Assembly: GCA_938042265.1 (NCBI GenBank)
Contig: CALIRN010000202.1
Span: forward strand, 1-7,108
Length of the DNA stretch: 7,108 nt
Source of the DNA: an uncultured Eubacteriaceae bacterium
Lineage (GTDB): Bacteria; Bacillota; Clostridia; Lachnospirales; CAG-274
Direction: 5' to 3'
Under the pieces are notes generated by a model. That model did not search any database. It had not been told where the DNA came from and saw only the letters and a program-made list of their open reading frames with translations. A program made the translations under genes and the position numbers. This document shows, one piece after another, positions 1 through 6,064 of the stretch (within the stretch, counting starts at the first letter, position 1; the number at the start of each line of letters is the position of its first letter).

Positions 1-29
1 CCAGGCATTCCAGTTCCGCATATAATCTA

Positions 30-1811
30 TCAGCTACAGTTTTTAATGTACCTGTAGGAGGAGCTTGGTGTTTCCGCTGAGCCAAACTTAAAGCCGTTAG
101 GATTACCTGCCCAGTTTTTGCTGTGAATGTTTGAATAGGTGTTGCTTGTACCTAAAAGCTTAACCGTAACCTGTGGCCAGCTTGTAACGGTATGAGCATT
201 GTACTCGGCTTCAAAATCAGGGTCACTGTCAAGTATTGCCTGTACATAAAGCAGGTTTTTATCCAATGCCTTACCATGTTCATAGTCATACTCACCCGTA
301 AATACATAAGGATTTCCGTTGTTCCACGTTACACACTCTATATAGTACACATCACCTATAATGCCGCCTTCACTTTTCCTGTCATAGCTGTCCCAGCCGT
401 CATCACTGTTTTCCCAAGCACGGCAGTTGTAGAAGTAATTATCCATACCAGCTGCCAGCTTAACAGAAAATCCATCAGCGTCTGCACCATTCTTTTGTAC
501 CAAGTCACCGTTTCTGTAGCTGTCTACATAGATAAAGGTATTATAAGCACCGCCCTTTGTTATGGATACGCCTGAATTATTGTTGTATCTGAATACACAA
601 TTTTCAAATGTATTGTTTGAGCCGGTAATTCTTGTACCGCAGTCGCCTGCATTCTGAACAATTACATTTTTAAAGGTATAATAGCTGCCGCTGATGGTAA
701 AGCCCGTACCTCCTGAGCCTGAGCTTGTACGGCTGTCCCTTAACGGTGCAAAATCAAGGATTGCCGCCGTACCGTCAGCATTTGTAAGTCCGTAAATTTC
801 AACATTTGCATTGGACTGTGACAGCTTTATATTTTCACTGCACATAATGGTTCCTTCAACATAAATCTTATTATTGCTCTTTGCAAGCTCACTTTTCAAA
901 TCGCTAAAATTATTTACCACTACACCGTCGGAGGTGTCACCGTTAAAGGTAGTTGTTTCCGTAGCAGGTTCAGTTACGGGTGATTTTGTGGTTGTTTCAC
1001 TTGTGGCTTCCGTTACAATTTCTCCCATACCCGTAAAGGTAACTCTGTAAACATTGATATTGCCCTGACCGCCGTAAATATAATACCTTCCCTTTGTCGG
1101 AATTATGGCAGTATTCACAACAGGTGTTTCAGTTGCAACAGGCATTGAAAATTTAGTGATTTCCCTGTCATTTTCATCTGCAACAACAAGATTTCTTACT
1201 GCAGTTGAATTTGATGAACGCGCAATTATATCAAGCTTACCGCCGCAGGGTGCATCAAAGTAAAGGCTTGCGGAGGATGTGCTGCCCGTGCCGTTTAACT
1301 GCAGGTACTGTATATAGGTTTCACCGTCAACGGTTACCTCCTTACTGCCCAGCTTAAATGTAGGCAATACAGTATATGCACCGCTTACCGTTTGATTTGA
1401 TATAACCACATTCTGCTCACCTGTAAGGTCGTCTGCCTTAAAATCATAATAAGCTGAGGTTGTCTGCTCTGTTGTGCTTTCAGTGGTTAATTCTGTTGTA
1501 GCTTCTGTTGTTTCTTCTATTTTATCAGCGGGAAATTTGATATCTGTCAGTACGTGCTGCAGTATCCATGCAGCATCATCTGCCGTTACAATACCGTTAA
1601 AATCCACATCTGCAATTTTTACCTGCTCATCATTAAAGCCGGACCCCTCTTTATCCAATGTATAAGCAAGGACAGCAGCCGCATCGTTAGAAGTTATTAT
1701 TCCGCTTAAATCCACATCGCCATAGCGTGCCCGTGCCATTGCCGATGTGCTGAAACCTGCGGCAATCATTACAGCAGATAACATTGCTGCCGTCAATCTT
1801 CTGAAATTCAT
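30..1811 (-). CDS. Secreted dockerin-containing pectate lyase, family PL9, apparently truncated at its C-terminus
   Basis: Likely an exported enzyme that cleaves polygalacturonate by calcium-dependent beta-elimination, displayed on a cellulosome-like scaffold. Seen in the 593 residues: signal peptide 1-26 (basic MNFRR, hydrophobic core, AMA cleavage site); type I dockerin 31-88; Thr-rich linker about 99-118; beta-sandwich-like module 121-262; second Thr-rich linker 263-290; PL9 parallel beta-helix from about 297. Family-9 signatures are ADGF (D446) and NSDDGWD (D470, D471, D474), whose spacing matches the calcium ligands D209/D233/D234/D237 of Erwinia Pel9A, and NGFKFG, whose K575 matches catalytic K273. 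The start is ATG with AAGGAGGA at 1819-1826, 7 bases upstream, 18 bases after the yfhO stop, so it is probably co-transcribed. Oddities: about 65 extra residues between the DDGWD motif and the lysine, and termination at TGA-TAG only 18 residues after K575, where Pel9A continues for roughly 125 more. It may be a pseudogene or carry a frameshift. The PL9 family call is firm; activity is uncertain. Confidence 0.88.
   Translation of the reverse strand: MNFRRLTAAMLSAVMIAAGFSTSAMARARYGDVDLSGIITSNDAAAVLAYTLDKEGSGFNDEQVKIADVDFNGIVTADDAAWILQHVLTDIKFPADKIEETTEATTELTTESTTEQTTSAYYDFKADDLTGEQNVVISNQTVSGAYTVLPTFKLGSKEVTVDGETYIQYLQLNGTGSTSSASLYFDAPCGGKLDIIARSSNSTAVRNLVVADENDREITKFSMPVATETPVVNTAIIPTKGRYYIYGGQGNINVYRVTFTGMGEIVTEATSETTTKSPVTEPATETTTFNGDTSDGVVVNNFSDLKSELAKSNNKIYVEGTIMCSENIKLSQSNANVEIYGLTNADGTAAILDFAPLRDSRTSSGSGGTGFTISGSYYTFKNVIVQNAGDCGTRITGSNNTFENCVFRYNNNSGVSITKGGAYNTFIYVDSYRNGDLVQKNGADADGFSVKLAAGMDNYFYNCRAWENSDDGWDSYDRKSEGGIIGDVYYIECVTWNNGNPYVFTGEYDYEHGKALDKNLLYVQAILDSDPDFEAEYNAHTVTSWPQVTVKLLGTSNTYSNIHSKNWAGNPNGFKFGSAETPSSSYRYIKNCS
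1026..1451 (-). other. Unassigned beta-rich module between the Thr-rich linkers of the PL9 protein
   Basis: Residues 121-262 form a discrete module of about 140 residues, flanked on both sides by Thr/Glu/Ser linkers. It begins YYDFKADDLTG, has a central LNGTGSTSSASLYFDAPCGG segment, and ends with a GRYYIYGGQGNINVYRVTF strand region. Alternating hydrophobic residues, absence of helices and the closing 'tyrosine-Gly-Gly-x-strand' pattern suggest a jelly-roll/beta-sandwich. Modules with this look occur beside pectate lyases in Clostridia and Bacteroidetes, and a carbohydrate-binding role is the natural guess, but I cannot assign it to a numbered CBM family from sequence alone. Confidence 0.55.
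1548..1721 (-). other. Type I dockerin domain (two calcium-binding repeats) at the mature N-terminus of the PL9 protein
   Basis: Residues 31-88 hold two F-hand loops: DVDLSGIITSND (32-43) and DVDFNGIVTADD (68-79). In each, positions 1, 3, 5 and 12 carry D, D, S/N and D, with Gly at 6, followed by the expected helix (AAAVLAYTL and AAWILQHVL). This is the standard duplicated dockerin pattern that binds a cohesin module on a scaffoldin. The positions usually involved in cohesin recognition (10-11 of each loop) read SN and AD, so the two halves are not identical at that site. The domain sits directly after the signal peptide, whereas many cellulosomal enzymes carry it at the C-terminus. No cohesin or scaffoldin gene is in the window. 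Confidence 0.9.
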
Positions 1812-1829
1812 AAAAATATCCTCCTTAAT

Positions 1830-4499
1830 TTATAACGTTTCCTTATCTTCCCTCTTTTTATATACAAACAATGTTACTGCAAACGCCGCCGCAAGTGATA
1901 TAAGCGATATTACACAGCCAGGATAGAAGCCCTGAGGTTTAAAACTGAATACAACCTCATGCGTACCTGCCGGTACATTGATACCTATTACACCGTCCTC
2001 AGCTATTGAAACAAGCTCTGTCTCATTGCCGTCAACAGTTGCCCTCCAGCCCTTGTTATAAGGGATTGACGTAAACATAATACCGTCCTCGGCAGCATTT
2101 ATTGTACCTGTAAGCTTTGTATCGGCAAACTCCGTCATATCATAGGTGTTCTCATTAAGCTTATCATAAGCCTTCTGGAATACACTGTCATCATAGCTTG
2201 CCGCATACACCTTGACAGTACCGCTTGTACGGTAGGTTTTCTCAAATTCACCCTTGTTGGTAAGCTCAAAGGTAACCGTAACTATTTCATCCTTTTTAAC
2301 ATTGCCTATATCAAATAAGCTCTTACCTGCGGAAAGCTCCCTGTCCTCATTTGCAGAGTCCGTAACATACTTAACTCTTTTTGCATTGCCCGCATCAACA
2401 TAAAGGAACATATACTGATCCTTATCTGATTTAATTTTTACGGTAACTGTAGGATGCAGACTAAGGTTTGCAGGGTCAGTAAGCTCGTATTTATAAACAT
2501 TTTCACTTTCCTTATCGGTAATGTTCATATAGGTATAATCAAAGCTTGTAAGCGGAACCTCGGTAAACATAGGCTCTGTTATACCTGTAGATTTTTCAAT
2601 GAAGTCATTTTGTACATCAAAAGGCATCGAATCCTCTGTCTTCCAGTCTGCAATGCTGCTGTTTACCATAAATCCCAATGGCAGCACCCTTGGATTTTCA
2701 TAAATCCATACATTGCCAAACTGCTCAAGATAGCTATATCTTTCATTCTTGATTTCACCGTTTCCGTCATCGCTTGCCTTGTTCATTACATACTTAAGGT
2801 TAAACATGGCATCTACCAGAGAGGTTGGGTCATAGTATCTGTAGGAGTTACCTGTAGCAGCAATACCCAAATTTCCAATCATATTTGAGATACCGCCCGA
2901 TGCCAGTGATGAGAACTGTGAAAAACCGTTGTAATGATACAGTGCCGCATCATTTATTGTGGTAAAACGTCTAAACTCCGTCCTGTAAAACTCGTTGTTT
3001 TCTCTTTCATCAAGATAGTCAACAGCTTCATTTGTAGAGTCAATATATTTTACATAGGCATCTCTGCCTGTAGTTCTGTCAAGTCCCTGAAAGCTTGAAA
3101 AGGCTGCCTCTGCAACTACAAACACAAGCATGGCAACAAGTACATTTCTTATATCTGCCTTTGTTCCTGCGCCAATGTAGCAATACAGCACAATAATATA
3201 TACCACCATAAGGATAATGTTAATAACAATATCGCTTACGGAAAGTACATTGTCAATATCAGAATTGCTTGGTACAAGCACAAACTCCGTAAACAAAATA
3301 ATTACACCGTAGAATATAGCCGATTTGTAAACCAAACTAAAATCCACACCCTTAATATTCATAAGTCCCTTATATGCCAGAATTATCATAACAAAGCTAT
3401 AAATAAAGGTATATCTGTGAGGCAGGTTTGAAGGGAAATGGAAGCCATGGATCATATAATCCAAAGGCTTAACACAGCTGCAAAGGAGCATAAACGCAAT
3501 TAATACTCCAAAAAGAACCTTTTCCTTGGTTTTAAACTTTTTATTAAAAAAGTAGAAGGGCACAAGCAGCATTGTAAGCACACCGCTGTAAACATTTGGA
3601 AGGTCCTCATTTCGCGCAAGTACAACAGGTCTTGCACCAACAAAATGGTTGGTAATAAGCTGATATACATTTTTGTAAAACTCAAATTTAGGAAAGTTTG
3701 TGTCGCTTGTTTCGGTATGCGACAGAGCAATTGCCGTAGGTATTGTCAAAAACATTGAAATACCGCCTGCTATAGCCGATATAACACCAAACTTGATCAT
3801 TCTTGCAATAATTGTTTTGCTGTCGTTCTTCCATGTATAGGTTGAAAAAAGGATTACAAGGAAGTAAAGCACAGCAAATATACATACAAGAAAGGCAATA
3901 TAGAAGTTAATAACAATTACCAGTGCAAGAGAAATACAATAGGTAAGGTGCGTATCCTCCTTAACCAGCCTTTCAATGCCCAATGCAACTATTGGAAACA
4001 ATGCAACGGCATCAAGCCACATAACATTCCAGTAATAGCCCGTAACATAGGAGGTAAAAGCATATAAAACCCCAAAGGCAACTATGCTTAAATCATTTTT
4101 ACCAAAGCTCTTTTTAAGATAATAAGCAAAAAATGCACCTGCAAAAGCAATTTTAATAAGTATAAAAAACGCCAATGCCTCAGGAAGCGACCCCTGAGGG
4201 AAAAGCAAAATAAGTATGCTTATAGGGCTGGCAGTATAGTAAGCAAGCTGAGTGATAAACTCTTTGCCAAGACCGCCCTCCCAACTGTAGAAAAGACTCT
4301 GTCCGTTTAAAATTCTGCTGCGCAGCTCCTCATGGAATGGGGCATACTGATGATACAGGTCAACCTTAAGCACAATCTGGTCACCAAAGGGATAAACACC
4401 TCTTAAAATGTATGTCAGCAGCATAATAAGCGCTGTCAGTACAAAGGTAATAATTATAAATCGGTTTGAGGCAAACCAATTTTCTTTTTGGTTTTTCAT
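1830..4499 (-). CDS. yfhO: YfhO-family multi-span membrane protein, probable GT-C type glycosyltransferase
   Basis: Predicted final enzyme of a lipid-linked sugar pathway, taking a sugar from an undecaprenyl-phosphate carrier and adding it to an acceptor outside the cytoplasmic membrane. In Bacillus subtilis YfhO acts with CsbB on lipoteichoic acid. The 889 residues show about 13 membrane segments in 13-466, a large extracytoplasmic domain (about 467-858) and a final segment at about 861-880 followed by a basic tail. Typical features are the first outer loop with acidic residues (D40, D47 in DLYHQYAPF; GT-C enzymes usually keep the catalytic acid there), YSWEGGLGKEF at 71-81, and the C-terminal YNKGWRATVDG at 814-824. 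Length is normal for the family. The start is ATG with AAGGAG at 4508-4513, 8 bases upstream; this site overlaps the TAA stop of the GtrA gene, 12 bases away, pointing to translational coupling. The acceptor cannot be read from the sequence. Transfer chemistry is inferred from family and context. Confidence 0.88.
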   Translation of the reverse strand: MKNQKENWFASNRFIIITFVLTALIMLLTYILRGVYPFGDQIVLKVDLYHQYAPFHEELRSRILNGQSLFYSWEGGLGKEFITQLAYYTASPISILILLFPQGSLPEALAFFILIKIAFAGAFFAYYLKKSFGKNDLSIVAFGVLYAFTSYVTGYYWNVMWLDAVALFPIVALGIERLVKEDTHLTYCISLALVIVINFYIAFLVCIFAVLYFLVILFSTYTWKNDSKTIIARMIKFGVISAIAGGISMFLTIPTAIALSHTETSDTNFPKFEFYKNVYQLITNHFVGARPVVLARNEDLPNVYSGVLTMLLVPFYFFNKKFKTKEKVLFGVLIAFMLLCSCVKPLDYMIHGFHFPSNLPHRYTFIYSFVMIILAYKGLMNIKGVDFSLVYKSAIFYGVIILFTEFVLVPSNSDIDNVLSVSDIVINIILMVVYIIVLYCYIGAGTKADIRNVLVAMLVFVVAEAAFSSFQGLDRTTGRDAYVKYIDSTNEAVDYLDERENNEFYRTEFRRFTTINDAALYHYNGFSQFSSLASGGISNMIGNLGIAATGNSYRYYDPTSLVDAMFNLKYVMNKASDDGNGEIKNERYSYLEQFGNVWIYENPRVLPLGFMVNSSIADWKTEDSMPFDVQNDFIEKSTGITEPMFTEVPLTSFDYTYMNITDKESENVYKYELTDPANLSLHPTVTVKIKSDKDQYMFLYVDAGNAKRVKYVTDSANEDRELSAGKSLFDIGNVKKDEIVTVTFELTNKGEFEKTYRTSGTVKVYAASYDDSVFQKAYDKLNENTYDMTEFADTKLTGTINAAEDGIMFTSIPYNKGWRATVDGNETELVSIAEDGVIGINVPAGTHEVVFSFKPQGFYPGCVISLISLAAAFAVTLFVYKKREDKETL

Positions 4500-4511
4500 T
4501 GTAAATTCTCC

Positions 4512-4940
4512 TTACTTAAATATAAATAATTTACTAAAAATATAATTTAACACTGTAATTACAAACTGAGCCGCAATTTTGCACAGGCTGTCATTCCATT
4601 TTAAAACAACCGTAGTTAAATTCATCCAGACTATTTCAAATCCGAGAGATAAAAGCCTTGCTCCCACAAAGGCGGCAGCTTCTTTAAGCACCACCTCGGG
4701 CTCCATTGAAACCGACTGAAACACAAACAGCTTGTTGGTAACAAACGCAAACATCACCGCAATCACCCAGCTTGAAACCGTTGCAATATTGATAATAAGC
4801 GGCGTTGCCTCTTCTTTTCGTGAAAGCAGCCTTTTAACTGTCTCGTAGGATGCTATACTGACTATCGTGGTAAGTATACCAAAGAAAAGATAGCTGATAG
4901 TTTCCCGATTAACTAAGGTTTTAAATAAATTTTCTATCAT
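4512..4940 (-). CDS. GtrA/GtcA-family small membrane protein, probable lipid-linked sugar flippase
   Basis: Proposed to move an undecaprenyl-phosphate-linked sugar from the inner to the outer face of the cytoplasmic membrane, the role given to GtrA/GtcA proteins in three-component glycosylation systems. The 142 residues carry four hydrophobic segments, roughly 15-37, 47-75, 83-112 and 120-141. The family pattern of an Asn followed by a basic residue and aromatics appears twice: VTNKLFVF after helix 2 and NYIFSKLFIFK at the C-terminus. Length is typical (about 120-150). The start at 4940 is chosen over an upstream in-frame ATG at 4982 because AGGAG lies at 4948-4952, 7 bases before it, and because the longer form would add a polar stretch and overlap the GT2 gene by 32 bases. 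It lies 10 bases after the GT2 stop and 12 before yfhO, so its partners are almost certainly those two. Direct flipping by this family is less well proven than its requirement. Confidence 0.88.
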   Translation of the reverse strand: MIENLFKTLVNRETISYLFFGILTTIVSIASYETVKRLLSRKEEATPLIINIATVSSWVIAVMFAFVTNKLFVFQSVSMEPEVVLKEAAAFVGARLLSLGFEIVWMNLTTVVLKWNDSLCKIAAQFVITVLNYIFSKLFIFK

Positions 4941-4947
4941 ATCTATT

Positions 4948-4952
4948 CTCCT
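4948..4952 (-). promoter_or_regulatory. Ribosome binding site that sets the GtrA-family start at 4940
   Basis: AGGAG lies 7 bases before the ATG at 4940, and the TAG stop of the GT2 gene (4951-4953) is contained in the same TAGGAG string. Ribosomes ending GT2 translation therefore stop on the next gene's binding site, a layout that favours coupled translation. Confidence 0.8.
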
Positions 4953-5901
4953 ACCTGTAATCATTTTCAGGCTTGTCCACATTTGTTTGCCTTATAATAT
5001 ACACAGGTCTGTTTTTTACCTCCATATATATCTTTGCAATATACTCGCCCAAAATACCGCAGGAAAGTATGATAATACCGCCTATAAACAGCATAAGAGT
5101 TATTGTTGAGGCATAGCCAGGCACATCCTTGCCTATAACAAGGGTTTTTATAATAATATATATCAGATAAACAAATGCCGACAGTGAAATAAGCGAGCCC
5201 AGATATGAAGCAATTTTCAGTGGAAATGTGGAAAATGCTGTAATACCATCCATTGCATAGCGAAAAAGCTTCCAGAAGTTCCACTTGGTAACGCCTGCTG
5301 CTCTTTCCACATTTTCAAAATCAATCCACTTGGTTTTAAAGCCTACCCAACTGAATATACCCTTTGAAAATCTTTGTACCTCACTCATAGCTATGACCGC
5401 ATTTACCATAGCTCGGTTCATCATCCTGAAGTCTCCTGCGCCATCAGGCATATCAACCTCTGATATCTTATTTACAAACCTGTAAAAGCACCTTGTAAAA
5501 AATATACGCAGTGCAGGGTCTCCGTCACGAGTTGCACGGTTTGCCGCACAGCAGTCATATCCCTCCTCCATTGCCTCAAGCATCTGAGGGATAAGCTTAG
5601 GCGGATGCTGCAAATCCGCATCAAGTATTACAACATAATCTCCGGTGCTGTTCTTAAGCCCGGCATACATACCTGACTCCTTTCCAAAATTACGTGAAAA
5701 GGAAATATATTTCACACATTTATTTTTTTCTGCCAGCTCCTCTAATAAATCCAGCGTGTTGTCGCTGCTGCCGTCATCAACAAAAATAAAGTTAACCTCA
5801 TAGTCTTTAAGCCCATCCGTAACTTTTTTTGCTTCATCAAAAAACATATTGACAACCTGACCCTCATTATAACAGGGAACTATTAAATCAACTTTTTTCA
5901 T
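4951..5901 (-). CDS. Family 2 glycosyltransferase of the CsbB/GtrB type (undecaprenyl-phosphate sugar transferase)
   Basis: Probably transfers a sugar from a nucleotide donor to undecaprenyl phosphate at the inner membrane face, the first step of the cassette. The 316 residues show a GT-A fold: VPCYNEG (8-14), VDDGSSDNT (41-49), FSRNFGKE (68-75), the metal/nucleotide site DADLQHPP (D94, D96), GDFRMM (156-161) and the ERAAGVTKWNFWKLFRYAMD stretch (199-218). Two membrane helices follow at about 228-253 and 265-289, with a short cytoplasmic tail; this architecture and length are those of CsbB, GtrB and related DPM1-like enzymes. ATG at 5901 is preferred to the in-frame TTG at 5913, because the TTG codon overlaps the GGAGG ribosome site at 5907-5911. 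It is the first gene of the operon, about 36 bases from the predicted transcription start. The sugar (GlcNAc for B. subtilis CsbB, glucose for phage GtrB) cannot be told from these motifs. Confidence 0.92.
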   Translation of the reverse strand: MKKVDLIVPCYNEGQVVNMFFDEAKKVTDGLKDYEVNFIFVDDGSSDNTLDLLEELAEKNKCVKYISFSRNFGKESGMYAGLKNSTGDYVVILDADLQHPPKLIPQMLEAMEEGYDCCAANRATRDGDPALRIFFTRCFYRFVNKISEVDMPDGAGDFRMMNRAMVNAVIAMSEVQRFSKGIFSWVGFKTKWIDFENVERAAGVTKWNFWKLFRYAMDGITAFSTFPLKIASYLGSLISLSAFVYLIYIIIKTLVIGKDVPGYASTITLMLFIGGIIILSCGILGEYIAKIYMEVKNRPVYIIRQTNVDKPENDYR

Positions 5902-5906
5902 ACGCT

Positions 5907-5911
5907 CCTCC
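5907..5911 (-). promoter_or_regulatory. Ribosome binding site that sets the GT2 start at 5901
   Basis: GGAGG followed by a 5-base gap and ATG. An alternative TTG start four codons upstream (5911-5913) would overlap this site, so it cannot be the main start. The N-terminus at ATG, MKKVDLIVPCYNE, also begins with the first strand of the GT-A fold as expected. Confidence 0.8.
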
Positions 5912-5943
5912 AATTTTATAAACTGTAATGCATACTTATTTAT

Positions 5944-5972
5944 ATTTTACCGCAAAATAAACATAATATCAA
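5944..5972 (-). promoter_or_regulatory. Predicted sigma-A promoter of the glycosylation/pectate lyase operon
   Basis: Read on the minus strand, TTGATA (5967-5972, 5 of 6 to consensus) and TAAAAT (5944-5949, 5 of 6) are separated by exactly 17 bases. Transcription would start near 5937, leaving a leader of about 36 bases before the GT2 ATG. The -10 is embedded in AT-rich sequence, while the spacer holds a short GCGG island. No other promoter of comparable quality was found upstream of the operon. Confidence 0.7.
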
Positions 5973-5996
5973 CACAATAGTTAAATTATTCATAAT
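5969..5996 (+). promoter_or_regulatory. Weak candidate promoter for the OPT transporter gene
   Basis: On the plus strand TCAACA (5969-5974, 4 of 6) and CATAAT (5991-5996, 5 of 6) lie 16 bases apart and would give a leader of about 62 bases. The -35 box overlaps that of the leftward promoter. The spacer is so AT-rich that chance matches are expected, so this is only the best of several weak options. Confidence 0.3.
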
Positions 5997-6064
5997 TTTT
6001 TATACAAATCCAATACATTTTTTTTATATGTTTGCAGATAATAACAGCAGAAAGGAGCTTAACA

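Noticed and set aside
192..575. Plus-strand open frame of 127 codons
   Set aside because: It lies entirely antisense to the PL9 catalytic domain, has no ribosome binding site, and its translation has no recognisable domain; the opposite frame carries clear family motifs.
1857..1883. Possible internal promoter for the pectate lyase gene within the end of yfhO (TTTGCA, 15 bases, TATAAA on the minus strand)
   Set aside because: The -35 match is only 4 of 6 and the spacing is short; the region encodes the YfhO C-terminus and is A-rich because of Lys codons, so a chance match is likely.
2454..2888. Plus-strand open frame of 144 codons
   Set aside because: It is antisense to the extracytoplasmic domain of the YfhO protein, Cys- and His-rich without pattern, and has no Shine-Dalgarno.
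3500..3885. Two short minus-strand frames inside yfhO
   Set aside because: They are out-of-frame shadows of the membrane domain of YfhO, which is continuous and well conserved through this region.
4941..4982. Longer N-terminus for the GtrA-family protein starting at 4982
   Set aside because: It would add 14 polar residues not typical of the family and overlap the GT2 gene, whereas ATG 4940 has a well-placed AGGAG.
5996..6026. T-rich runs in the divergent spacer as a terminator
   Set aside because: No GC-rich inverted repeat precedes the T runs, and both flanking genes start here rather than end, so no terminator is expected.
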